The notes under the pieces are model-generated. The model searched no databases and was not told the origin of the DNA. It saw only the letters and a list, made by a program, of their open reading frames with translations. From Streptomyces sp. B93 (GTDB lineage: Bacteria; Actinomycetota; Actinomycetes; Streptomycetales; Streptomycetaceae), in contig NZ_JAGPXL010000006.1 of NCBI RefSeq assembly GCF_018070565.1, positions 186,001 to 250,000 on the forward strand: a stretch of DNA of 64,000 nt. Direction: 5' to 3'. A program made the translations under genes and the position numbers. Numbering within the stretch: the first letter of the stretch is position 1; every line of letters starts with the position of its first letter. Shown in pieces: positions 33,646-41,404 of this stretch.

Positions 33646-34425
33646 ATGATCGACGGACCTGACCGGCGAGAACCCCGGCGCGACACCCTGAGCGCACTCC
33701 TGCGCAAGACGAGCGCGGTGCTGCTCGACTTCGACGGACCGGTCACCGACCTGTTCCACGGCCACTCGACCGCGCCGGTGGCCCGGAAGATCAAGACGGT
33801 GGTGGCGGACATATGGGGGCCGCTGGACCCTGACGTGCAGGACTGCGAGGACTCCCACGGGATCCTCCAGCTCCTCAGAGACATGTACGACCGGCCCGCA
33901 CCGGCCCCCCGCGACCGCGCGGCCCTCGACAAGGCCGAGGACATCGTCACTCAGTTCGAATACGAAATGGCCGCCTCGGCCGTACCGACCGAGGGCTGCG
34001 CCGATCTCCTCGACGCCCTGGCCGGTCTCCCCCAGCCGCCGCACATCGCGATCGTCAGCAACAACGCGGCCGGTCCGATCTCGTTGTTCCTGGAGAAGCA
34101 CCACCTCAGCCGGGTGGTAGAGCTGGTCGTCGGACGCGACCCTCACGAACTGCGACACATGAAGCCGGACCCGGACTCGGTGAAGAGGGCGGCACGGCAG
34201 CTGGGGGCGCTTCCCGGGTCTTGCGTCCTCATCGGCGACCAGCTCACCGATCTCGAGGCCGCGCAGAGAGCGGGTGCCCGCTTCCTCGGCTACACACGGT
34301 CGACGGAGCGGGCCGCCGCGATGAAGCGGTACGGCGCCGGCTGGGTGACCGACTCGCACAAGCCCTTGATCGAAGCGGCCACGGCACTGCGCCGACGGGA
34401 GCAACGCCCCTGTGGCGCGGGGTAG
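33646..34425 (+). CDS. HAD-superfamily phosphatase, DevB paralogue
   Basis: 259 residues. The motifs are AVLLDFDGPVTDLF (nucleophile Asp and second Asp; Pro in place of the usual Thr), IAIVSNNAAG (motif II), MKPDPDSVKRA (Lys motif III) and VLIGDQLTDLEAAQRAG (motif IV). The cap is a helical C1 type. It closely resembles the devB product at 36420, which shares FDGP, SNN/TNN and GD-x-x-TD. It starts a two-gene operon with a membrane protein carrying a DevA-like domain. Probable role: dephosphorylation of a small metabolite. Confidence 0.88.
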   Translation: MIDGPDRREPRRDTLSALLRKTSAVLLDFDGPVTDLFHGHSTAPVARKIKTVVADIWGPLDPDVQDCEDSHGILQLLRDMYDRPAPAPRDRAALDKAEDIVTQFEYEMAASAVPTEGCADLLDALAGLPQPPHIAIVSNNAAGPISLFLEKHHLSRVVELVVGRDPHELRHMKPDPDSVKRAARQLGALPGSCVLIGDQLTDLEAAQRAGARFLGYTRSTERAAAMKRYGAGWVTDSHKPLIEAATALRRREQRPCGAG

Positions 34426-34512
34426 TTGATCCGGGCATCATGGTGGGCGCCACGGAGATCGACTGAGAGCGCAGCCGCGACACGTCAGCGGTGTGAGCAC
34501 AGGGGGTTTCAG

Positions 34513-35493
34513 GTGTCTCCCAGCGGACCGGGCGACGGCAGCCCGTCCGGAGTCGCGCGCCTACGGCAGGTGATCCGGGACTGGAAGCCCCGGGCCGTCA
34601 AATGGGTGCTCGTCCTGATCGCGGCCCTCGGGGTCGCGGCCGAGATCATCGATCCTCTCGGGGACGCGCTCACAGGACGTCCGCTGCTGGGTGGCTCCTT
34701 CGCCGCGCTCATCGCCCTCATCGTCTTCGACGCCATCAGCGACTCCGAGCCGCAGGAGGTGTCCGGCGTCTATGTGCTCGCCAATGTGAGCGACCTGAGT
34801 TCACCCTTCTGGGAGGCGTTCGAGGCACGCCATGTACGCGTCGACTTCTCCGGCTTCACCATGCAGACGCTGGTCAGTCTGCTCCGGGAGCCGCTGCAAC
34901 GGATGGCCGAGGAGGAGGTGCACACCCAGGAGCTGACGCTGCGCATCATCGTGGCCCATCTGCACCTGCCGATGAGTCTCCCGGGGCGCCTCGACCCGGC
35001 GACGTCCGGGAACAGACCGCCGGAGGGGACCGTCCACTTCGCCGACTCCCTGGAGAACCGTCAGCGGATGCGCGACGAGTTCACCAGACCCAACTGGCGT
35101 GCGCTCAAGGGCCTCCTGGACGAGGTCCACCGCAGGCATCCACAGATCGCCATATCGTGCGAGGTCAGGGAGTCTCCGCAGATACCGGAGCGAAAGTTCT
35201 ACATCCTCAATCAGGAGAAGGTGTTCTACGCCCCGTACGGGATCGTGGATACCACCATGACCTGGCAGGACGACTCCTACCGCATTCTCGACACCGCGGG
35301 TTTCGGCCTCCGGTACGGCAAGGCGCGCATCATCGGATGGGACCGGCGCTCGAAGTCCCGCTCCACCCAGGAGATCGCCGAGCACCACATGGAGTGGCAC
35401 CGCAACCTCTGGGAGAAGCTCGCGTACATCAAGCCCGCGACACCCGTGATCACGGACCCCCGATGGGCCCCGCCCTCCCCGGGGGCCCGTTAG
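34513..35493 (+). CDS. Membrane-anchored protein with DevA-type effector domain, no DNA-binding domain
   Basis: 326 residues from GTG 34513 with AGGGGG at 34501-34506; the longer frame from the TTG at 34426 lacks a ribosome site. Two membrane segments (VKWVLVLIAALGVAAEII and SFAALIALIVFDAIS, about residues 22-70) replace the GntR winged helix. The remainder follows the effector-domain pattern of the nearby DevA-type regulators: VRVDFSGFTMQTLVSLLREPL, then RKFYILNQEKVFYAPYGIVD and a terminal W-x3-L-W-x-K-L helix. It probably senses the same ligand at the membrane. It ends 4 bases into the convergent GntR gene. No family name is known to me. Confidence 0.78.
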   Translation: MSPSGPGDGSPSGVARLRQVIRDWKPRAVKWVLVLIAALGVAAEIIDPLGDALTGRPLLGGSFAALIALIVFDAISDSEPQEVSGVYVLANVSDLSSPFWEAFEARHVRVDFSGFTMQTLVSLLREPLQRMAEEEVHTQELTLRIIVAHLHLPMSLPGRLDPATSGNRPPEGTVHFADSLENRQRMRDEFTRPNWRALKGLLDEVHRRHPQIAISCEVRESPQIPERKFYILNQEKVFYAPYGIVDTTMTWQDDSYRILDTAGFGLRYGKARIIGWDRRSKSRSTQEIAEHHMEWHRNLWEKLAYIKPATPVITDPRWAPPSPGAR

Positions 35494-36353
35494 CCCTCGA
35501 CGGCGAGATGGTTCCAGTACGACTCGAAGGTGGCCCGCATGGCCGCGAAGAAGCCGTCCTGGCCCGGAAGACCGTCAGCGTCCCGGTGGTGCACGAAGAG
35601 GGCGGGACCGGGGCCGAGGACGTCCAGCGCGGGGACCATGGCGTCGCCGACGGGGATGGTGCGCCGCACGACCTCGTAGGGGGCGAACAGCATGTCGGAG
35701 TCGTTGAACACGTACAGCTTGAACTGCGGTGTCATCGCCACCCGGCGGATCTCCACCTCGGCGTCCACACCCCACCGCCGGAAGCCGTCGACGAGTTCGG
35801 CGACCATGCCGGCGTACCGCTGGGCCATCGCCCGCCAGCGCTCCCCGATCCGCTCGTCGTCGGGGGCCAGGGCGGCCGGATAGGCCAGCCGGGGTTCCTC
35901 CGCGGGAAGCAGCATCCGCATCCGCACGCGGGCGGGGGTGATCTCCCCGGCCGCGATCCGCTCGGCCTGCACCCTGAGGTGGCTGACCAGTGTCTCGGAG
36001 GTCAGCGAAAAGGTGTCCAGGGTCACCTCGGGCTGCTCGAAGGCGCGGTGGATAAGCGGCCCGAGGGTGGCCCGGCCGTGCGTCTGCGGCCCTGGCTCGG
36101 CCCGGTCGGCGTCCGGCACCCGTACGACGCGGATGCCGCTGCCCTGACAAGCCTGGAGCCAGTTCTCGTCGATCAGTCTGCGCAGCACCCGCTGGATGGT
36201 GTCGCGGCTGACGCCGAACTCGTCGGCCAGCTGTCGCTGCGGGGGCAGCGGCTGACCCACTCGGAACGTGCCGTTCGCCAACTGCTCGCGGAGGACCTTC
36301 TCCACCATGGACGACGCCCTGCCGGGACGTTCCGCCCGCCCTGAGATGCCCAT
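35490..36353 (-). CDS. GntR-family regulator, DevA subfamily (third paralogue)
   Basis: 287 residues. The winged helix is MVEKVLREQLANGTFRVGQPLPPQRQLADEFGVSRDTIQRVLRRLIDEN in order (about 16-70). The C-terminal domain resembles DevA/DevE: TLDTFSLTSETLVSHL, VRMRMLLP, TPQFKLYVFNDSDMLFAPYE and a final FFAAMRATFESYWNHL. It is convergent with the membrane protein at 34513 and upstream of devB on the same strand, separated by 66 bases. Its closest sequence features are shared with the membrane protein (FAPYxxV), so these two may be partners. Confidence 0.88.
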   Translation of the reverse strand: MGISGRAERPGRASSMVEKVLREQLANGTFRVGQPLPPQRQLADEFGVSRDTIQRVLRRLIDENWLQACQGSGIRVVRVPDADRAEPGPQTHGRATLGPLIHRAFEQPEVTLDTFSLTSETLVSHLRVQAERIAAGEITPARVRMRMLLPAEEPRLAYPAALAPDDERIGERWRAMAQRYAGMVAELVDGFRRWGVDAEVEIRRVAMTPQFKLYVFNDSDMLFAPYEVVRRTIPVGDAMVPALDVLGPGPALFVHHRDADGLPGQDGFFAAMRATFESYWNHLAVEG

Positions 36354-36419
36354 GGGCGGACCGTACCCATCCGCGGGGACGAACCCTCGCCCTCAACCGG
36401 ATTGCGGGCCCCGTGGTTG

Positions 36420-37160
36420 TCAGGCAGACGAGTCCCGCACCAGCTCCAGCAGCGGCTCCAGTGAGGTCACCACCGTCTCCGCGCCCGCCTGGCGCAGGCA
36501 CTTCTCCTTCTGCGGGTACCGCGCGTAACCCACGAACCGCACCCCCGCCCGTACGGCGGCGTCGTAGTCCGTCGGGGTGTCGCCGATCATCAGGGCGTCC
36601 TCGGGTCTGGAACCCATGGCCCTGAGGGCGCGGTTGAGGCTGTGCGGGTCGGGCTTGAGGAGGTGCAGCTGGTGGGTGCGGCCGTAGATGTGCGGGGCGA
36701 AGCAGCCGGTGAGGTCCCGGCTGTCCAGGTAACGGCGGACCGCGAGGGGGGAGTTGTTGGTGACGACGGCCAACCGGGCACCGACGGCCGCCCAGGTCCG
36801 GATCAGCGGATCGGCGTACGCCGTCGGCATCGCGGAGGCCGTGGCCCGCAGCTCCTCCTTGGTGAGCAGTTCCTCCAGCTCCGCGATCAGGTCGCTCTCC
36901 GGGGACCGGCTGCCGACGGCACGCAGCAGGACGTGCGGGTCGCTGGGGTCGATCTCCTCCTCCCGCAACAGCCCGCGGAGCCCGTTCTGCGCCAGCCAGT
37001 CCACCATCGCCCGCGCGACATGGTCGGCCGGGTGCCCGGCGAACAGCCGGCAGATCGGTCCGTCGAAGTCCCACAGGACGACGCGCGCCCCGGCGACCCG
37101 TCGCCGGAGGTGCTCGGTCGAGGCTGACACGTGTGCGGTCTGGGTCGTATCAGAAGTCAC
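36420..37160 (-). CDS. devB: HAD-superfamily phosphatase DevB
   Basis: 246 residues from the GTG at 37160, overlapping the devA stop (TAGTG), so it is translationally coupled. HAD motifs: VVLWDFDGPICRLFAGHP (nucleophile), LAVVTNNSPLAV (motif II), LLKPDPHSLNRALRAMG (Lys) and ALMIGDTPTDYDAAVRAG (acidic pair). In S. coelicolor devB lies downstream of devA in one transcript and affects aerial mycelium development; gene order and sequence type match here. The substrate is unknown. The HAD protein at 33646 is its paralogue. Confidence 0.87.
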   Translation of the reverse strand: MTSDTTQTAHVSASTEHLRRRVAGARVVLWDFDGPICRLFAGHPADHVARAMVDWLAQNGLRGLLREEEIDPSDPHVLLRAVGSRSPESDLIAELEELLTKEELRATASAMPTAYADPLIRTWAAVGARLAVVTNNSPLAVRRYLDSRDLTGCFAPHIYGRTHQLHLLKPDPHSLNRALRAMGSRPEDALMIGDTPTDYDAAVRAGVRFVGYARYPQKEKCLRQAGAETVVTSLEPLLELVRDSSA

Positions 37161-38032
37161 TAGGAGAGTGTCAGGTCCGTGGTGATGGTTTCCCAGAGGG
37201 CGTCGAACCACTTCTGGGATTCCTCCACGAACGCCTCGTCCCGGTGCCCGGCCCGCTTGTGGAAGGAGAACAGCAGCGACTCGGCGCCGAGCGCGTCGTA
37301 CATGTCGAGAGTCTGGTTCTCCCACTCCTCCTCGCGCCGGGTGAGCATGTAGTACCCGAGCAGCGCCTCCTCGCCGTTGAGCAGGTACAGCTTGATCGGC
37401 GGGGTGAACGGCAGCGCCCGAAACCTGACCTGCACGTTCATACGGTGGGTGGAGCGCAGCGCCAGCAGGTTGTGCTGGAGCACCTGCCCCTGCGCGTTGC
37501 GCATCGCCAGCCACCTCTGGTGGACCGGGTCGTCCTCACCGCCGCCCTCGACCGGCACCGGGAACGCCAGGTTGATCTCCCGGGAGGGCAGCAGGATCCG
37601 TACGTCGATGGACTCGGGATGGATACGGCCCTCGTGGATCTGGCGTACGGGCTCGCCGAGGGCCAGCATCAGCGTCTCCGCGGTGTGGCAGACGACGTCG
37701 ACCCGCACCCGCCGCTCCCGGAACGCCTCGGTCAGCCGGGGCGAGAGCCCGACCATCGTCGGCTGTGGCTCGTCCTGGACGGGGACGCGTGGGGCGATGC
37801 GCGGCGGGCTGCCCTTGCTGACGTTGGTGAGCAGGCCGTCCTCCTGGAGCACCCGCAGCGCCTGGCGTACGGTGCCGCGCTCCACCCCGAACTCGTCGGC
37901 CAGCTCGGCCTGGGTGGGCAGGCGGTCTCCCGCCTTCAGCTCCCCGACGCGGATGCGTTCCCGCAGCACGTCGGCGATCTCCTGCGGCGTGAGCCTTCTG
38001 CTGCCGTTCACTGCCACGTTCTCCTGGGTCAC
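37160..38032 (-). CDS. devA: GntR-family developmental regulator DevA
   Basis: 290 residues from GTG 38032 (TTG 38038 and GTG 38011, the latter behind AGGAG, are alternatives). Winged helix: LTPQEIADVLRERIRVGELKAGDRLPTQAELADEFGVERGTVRQALRVLQEDG in order. The C-terminal effector domain of the DevA subfamily has HTAETLMLALGEPVRQI, VRILLPSREINLAFPVPVEG, TPPIKLYLLNGEEALLGYY and KWFDALWETI. S. coelicolor DevA is required for proper aerial development and represses itself. It is divergent from a small membrane protein (38168) over operator-like repeats, and coupled to devB downstream. Confidence 0.9.
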   Translation of the reverse strand: MTQENVAVNGSRRLTPQEIADVLRERIRVGELKAGDRLPTQAELADEFGVERGTVRQALRVLQEDGLLTNVSKGSPPRIAPRVPVQDEPQPTMVGLSPRLTEAFRERRVRVDVVCHTAETLMLALGEPVRQIHEGRIHPESIDVRILLPSREINLAFPVPVEGGGEDDPVHQRWLAMRNAQGQVLQHNLLALRSTHRMNVQVRFRALPFTPPIKLYLLNGEEALLGYYMLTRREEEWENQTLDMYDALGAESLLFSFHKRAGHRDEAFVEESQKWFDALWETITTDLTLS

Positions 38033-38043
38033 GACCAAACGCT

Positions 38044-38084
38044 ACAACTCTCACCCACTTACGGGGAGTTGTTCGGAAGTTGTT
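38044..38084. promoter_or_regulatory. Repeats upstream of devA
   Basis: ACAACTC (38044-38050) and GAGTTGT (38066-38072) form an inverted repeat 15 bases apart. AGTTGTT recurs at 38067-38073 and 38078-38084, an 11-base (one helix turn) period. A TAGCGT lies 6 bases before GTG 38032 on the minus strand and could be the -10 of a leaderless devA transcript. The sites overlap it, consistent with autorepression. Confidence 0.55.
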
Positions 38085-38125
38085 TATGACTATCGACCAA
38101 GTGGGGACAACCTAAACAAAGATGG

Positions 38126-38149
38126 TCACCAACTTCTGCGAGTTGGTGA
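38126..38149. promoter_or_regulatory. Operator candidate upstream of the small membrane protein gene
   Basis: TCACCAACT (38126-38134) and AGTTGGTGA (38141-38149) pair perfectly with a 6-base spacer. A similar palindrome occupies the same position in the devE intergenic region (39357-39377), so it is likely bound by DevA-type regulators. Confidence 0.65.
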
Positions 38150-38167
38150 AGCGAAGGGGGAACCATC

Positions 38168-38356
38168 GTGCCTGCACTCGCCCTCCTCTCCGCCATCTTC
38201 GTCGTCGGCTTCGAGCAGGTCGTCGAAACGAAGTACGGAGCCACCGGCATCGTCGGCCTGCTGCTGCTCACCATGGGCATCAAGGCCAAGAGTCCCGCGG
38301 TCAGCTCCATCGGCGCGGTCGTCCTGGCCCTGCTGGTGACGGGCCCCGCCCTGTGA
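38168..38356 (+). CDS. Small membrane protein divergent from devA (GIKAK family)
   Basis: 62 residues from GTG 38168, with AAGGGGG about 6 bases upstream. Two hydrophobic segments (about 2-22 and 27-60) are broken by EQVVETKYG and the motif MGIKAKS. It is a clear paralogue of the protein at 39438: both share EQ-x-V, a K-x-G-x-x-GI turn, GIKAK and IGAVVL. Both are divergent from a DevA-type regulator, pointing to joint control and maybe function. No family name is known to me. Confidence 0.75.
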   Translation: MPALALLSAIFVVGFEQVVETKYGATGIVGLLLLTMGIKAKSPAVSSIGAVVLALLVTGPAL

Positions 38357-38369
38357 GAACCGGGAGCCA

Positions 38370-39272
38370 TCAGCTCGTGAGCACCAGCTCCGAACTGATG
38401 GTCTCCCACAGCGCGTCGAACCACAGGCACGACTGTTCCACGAAGGTCGTGTCCCGCAGCCCCGCCCCCTGCTCGAAGGCGAACAGCATCGACTGGGTGC
38501 CCAGGGCGTCGTACAGCTGGAGCGGCTCGTCCTCGACCTGCTCCTCGCGACGCCCCAGCGTGTAGTAGGCGAACAGGGCCTCGGAGCCGTTGAGCACGTA
38601 CAGCTTCACCGGCGGCGTGAACGGCAGCGCACGAAACCTGACCTGCACGTCGACGCCCCGCGAGGAGCGCAGCGCCAGCAGGTTGTGCCGGAGCACCCGC
38701 CCCTGCGCGTTGCGCATCGCCAGCCACCTCTGGTGGACCGGGTCGTCCTCACCGCCGCCCTCGACCGGCACCGGGAAGGCCAGGTTGATCTCCCTCGACG
38801 GCAGCAGGATCCGTACGTCGACCTTGGCCGGATTCAGCTCCCCGGCGTGGATGCGCCGCAGCGGTTCGCTGAGGGCGAGGGTGAGCGAGATCGCGGTCAG
38901 GCACAGGGCGTCGATCGCGACGTGCGAGGCGTTGAACGCCTCGGCGATCCGGTGCCCCAGGGCCACCGTGGTGGGCTGCGGCGGGGCCTCCGGCCCGGTG
39001 ACGCCCGCCGGACCCGGCGCGACGGTCGCCGGGCTGCCCCGCGACACATTGGTCAGCAGCCCCTCCGTCTGGAGTATCCGCAGCGCCTGCCGGACGACCC
39101 CGCGCTCCACCCCGAACTCCTGCACCAACTGGGCCTGGGTGGGCATGCGCTGGCCCGACCGCAGCACCCCGGACCTGATGCGGGCGCGCAGTTCGGCCGC
39201 CACCTCGCGATGTGTCCGGTGTGACGGCTGAGGCCTCTTCCGCCCATTGACGGAGTCGTGTCCCGGCTCCAC
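38370..39272 (-). CDS. devE: GntR-family regulator DevE (DevA paralogue)
   Basis: 300 residues from GTG 39272 (TTG 39278 is also possible). Winged helix: THREVAAELRARIRSGVLRSGQRMPTQAQLVQEFGVERGVVRQALRILQTEG in order. The effector domain matches DevA closely, including the stretch VRILLPSREINLAFPVPVEG onward, about 45 residues nearly identical, and TPPVKLYVLNGSEALFAYY. In S. coelicolor devE arose by duplication of devA and has a separate developmental role. It lies 13 bases from the convergent small membrane protein gene and is divergent from the second one. Confidence 0.86.
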   Translation of the reverse strand: MEPGHDSVNGRKRPQPSHRTHREVAAELRARIRSGVLRSGQRMPTQAQLVQEFGVERGVVRQALRILQTEGLLTNVSRGSPATVAPGPAGVTGPEAPPQPTTVALGHRIAEAFNASHVAIDALCLTAISLTLALSEPLRRIHAGELNPAKVDVRILLPSREINLAFPVPVEGGGEDDPVHQRWLAMRNAQGRVLRHNLLALRSSRGVDVQVRFRALPFTPPVKLYVLNGSEALFAYYTLGRREEQVEDEPLQLYDALGTQSMLFAFEQGAGLRDTTFVEQSCLWFDALWETISSELVLTS

Positions 39273-39356
39273 AACCAAACACTACAACTTCCCGCCATCT
39301 TCAGGCAGTTCATCGGTAGGTGGTTATGAGTCGACCCCAAGTGGAGATAACTAAAA

Positions 39357-39377
39357 TCAAGTTGGTCGCCAACTTGA
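39357..39377. promoter_or_regulatory. Operator candidate in the devE intergenic region
   Basis: TCAAGTTGG-TCG-CCAACTTGA: perfect 9-base arms with a 3-base spacer. It shares the CCAACTT/AAGTTGG core with the site at 38126-38149. Both intergenic regions also contain a CAAGTGG-G/A-GA element about 35 bases before the palindrome. Confidence 0.65.
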
Positions 39378-39437
39378 GCAACATGGTCAAACTTCACGGG
39401 GGGTTGGCCGCCAGGGTCGGCCCGGAAGGGGGGACGC

Positions 39438-39620
39438 ATGCCGCTCATCGCCATCGTCGCCGCCCTGGCCATCGGCGTCGAACAGTTCGTCCAGTGGAAG
39501 CTCGGCCCGATGGGCATCATCGCGTTCCTCGCGGTGGCCATCGGGATCAAGGCGAAAAACACCATGATCGGCGGCATCGGCGCGGTCGTCCTCGTCATGC
39601 TGCTCGCCCAATCCGGCTGA
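39438..39620 (+). CDS. Small membrane protein divergent from devE (GIKAK family)
   Basis: 60 residues from ATG 39438 (GGAAGGGGGG upstream). Two hydrophobic segments (about 2-20 and 26-57) flank EQFVQWKLG and AIGIKAKN. It shares about half its residues with the 62-residue protein at 38168, with the same length and motif spacing. The pairing regulator plus small membrane protein has therefore been duplicated as a unit. Role unknown; a membrane-integrated peptide that modulates signalling is one possibility. Confidence 0.75.
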   Translation: MPLIAIVAALAIGVEQFVQWKLGPMGIIAFLAVAIGIKAKNTMIGGIGAVVLVMLLAQSG

Positions 39621-39661
39621 CCGGGCTCCCTTCCGGAGGGGAGCCGGGAGCCTGGTCGGCC

Positions 39662-39721
39662 AGCACAGCCACAACTGAACACCGACAACCGAACACGGGG
39701 AGCACAGCCACAACTGAACAG
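39662..39721. repeat. Short direct repeats downstream of the small membrane gene
   Basis: AGCACAGCCACAACTGAACA occurs at 39662-39681 and 39701-39720 (39-base period). Between them a variant ACAACCGAACAC (39685-39696) makes three ACAAC-Y-GAACA units. The ACAACT core resembles the sites before devA. It may be extra regulator binding or a degenerate minisatellite. Confidence 0.6.
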
Positions 39722-39781
39722 CAAGGCTACGGATACACCCGAACCCCACCGACCCCAGCCAGAAGGGAGCCCACGAAACCG

Positions 39782-41047
39782 TCAGAACATGTCCGGGCAC
39801 CAAGGACGCCTGGACGTACGCAGCAGGGCGTCGGCCGCCAGGCCGGCGCCCGCTCGTTCCTCCCGCACCCGCCCCAGCGCGGCCAGCCGCACCACCGACT
39901 CCTCGCCCAGCCACAGCGACGCCAGCTCAGCCACCCCCAGCGTCAGATCGGCGTCGGCACGGGTAGCCGTACAACTCACCGCCTCCCCGTCCACCTCCAG
40001 CCGGTACCGCCCACCCGCGAACCCACCCGGGTCCACGACCTCCAGCACCAGCGCCCCCGACGCCCCCGGATAACTCCGCGACTCCAGGGCCCGTACGACA
40101 TCCAGGATCCGCACCCACAGCCAGTCCGTGTGCAGGGTCAGCCGGGCGGCACGCGGATCGGGCAGCAGCAGCGGCAGCAGATCGTCCGGCGCCCGCCACC
40201 CGCTCTTCACGGTGGTCACCCAGTCGATGGAACACAAATAGGTCCACAGAGCCCGCTCGGCGGCCGGACCGACAGCCGTCAGCCATTCCACCGTCGCCGT
40301 GTTGTCGGGCTGCTTGGCATCGGACCACTTGTCGTCGGCCCGGTACGCGACCAGCCCCTCCACCTCACCGTCAGGCGCCCGGTACACGGCGTAGAAGGGC
40401 TCGGCCCAATCCTTCTGCCCCGGAGGGCGCAACGCCCCCGTCGCCACCTGCCACCACCGCTCGTCGCGATCGAGGACGCCGTGCTGGAGCCGCCGGTGCC
40501 GGTCGTGCAGACCGGGGCCGACCTTGCGGACGTACTCCGCGTCCACCAGCTCGACCCGGCCGCCGTCCTCCGGCTGCCCCGCCCGGCGCCGGTCGACGCC
40601 CGACCGGCGGGTGTCCACCGCCCACTCCGCGACGGACGTGGCGGGCCCGAAGCCGTACCGGCCGTAGATCGGATACTCCGCGGCGATCAGCGTCGCCACG
40701 ACGTCGCCGCGCTCCTTCGCCGCCGCCAGGTCCATCTGCATCATCCGGGTGAGCAGCCCCCGTCGGCGGTGCGTCGCCGAGACCGTCACCTGCGTGATGC
40801 CGTCCGCCGGCACCGGGGCGCCACCGACGGCCGTCAGCTCCTGCGGGAACGAACGGAACGTCGCGACGCAGCGGTCACCGTCGAACGCGGCGAGGGTGCG
40901 GGACGGGTCGAGGTACGTCCTGCGGTCCGCGACGTCCTCGTCCGTGACGGTGGGCGGCTTCAGGAAGCCGGTCTTCAGGGCGCGGATCCAGGCGGGGATC
41001 TCCCGCTCGGTGACCGGGCGTACGTCGATGGCGGGGGTGTCGTCCAT
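39782..41047 (-). CDS. Eis-family N-acetyltransferase
   Basis: 421 residues, the usual Eis length. Tandem GNAT domains: the first has the acetyl-CoA motif [20 protein letters not shown] (about residue 88) and [13 protein letters not shown]; a C-terminal sterol-carrier-like domain (about 300-415) has [22 protein letters not shown]. The final residue is Phe with free carboxylate, as in Eis where the C-terminus is catalytic. Family members acetylate amines on aminoglycosides and proteins; the native target here is unknown. It is convergent with the small membrane gene. Confidence 0.92.
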   Translation of the reverse strand: MDDTPAIDVRPVTEREIPAWIRALKTGFLKPPTVTDEDVADRRTYLDPSRTLAAFDGDRCVATFRSFPQELTAVGGAPVPADGITQVTVSATHRRRGLLTRMMQMDLAAAKERGDVVATLIAAEYPIYGRYGFGPATSVAEWAVDTRRSGVDRRRAGQPEDGGRVELVDAEYVRKVGPGLHDRHRRLQHGVLDRDERWWQVATGALRPPGQKDWAEPFYAVYRAPDGEVEGLVAYRADDKWSDAKQPDNTATVEWLTAVGPAAERALWTYLCSIDWVTTVKSGWRAPDDLLPLLLPDPRAARLTLHTDWLWVRILDVVRALESRSYPGASGALVLEVVDPGGFAGGRYRLEVDGEAVSCTATRADADLTLGVAELASLWLGEESVVRLAALGRVREERAGAGLAADALLRTSRRPWCPDMF

Positions 41048-41118
41048 GGGGCGAGGCTAGGCGTACGACGGCCTGCCCGTCGCGACGTTTTTCGTTGCCG
41101 CCAGCTGCGGCAGATGGA

Positions 41119-41339
41119 TCCCCGCCGCCAGGGTCGGCGCCGCCCCAGCGGCACGACTGCCCGCAGCTGGGACAGAGAGCAGCCCCGCTGCCAGGGCGGC
41201 ATCGCCCCAGCAGTGCGACTGCCCGCAAGCGACGCGGAGACAGCCCCGCAGTTACGGCACATGGCAGCCCGGCGCCCGCAGCCACGGCACACGGCGGCCC
41301 CGCTGCCAAGGTGGGGCGTCGCCCAGGGTGCCCGTAGCC
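41119..41339. repeat. Three imperfect repeats of about 55 bp in a 490-bp gap
   Basis: Copies at about 41119-41173, 41180-41234 and 41295-41339 share CCCCGCYGCCARGGY-G, then GCCCCAG and GACTGCCCGC. The gap between the Eis and rsiG genes (41048-41537) has no credible coding frame. The repeats may be decayed minisatellite DNA. Confidence 0.55.
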
Positions 41340-41404
41340 AGGTCAGCGTTACGGCGGTAAGCCACCGCGCGCCCGCAGCCGCCGTACTACGGAAGGGGAC
41401 GTGT

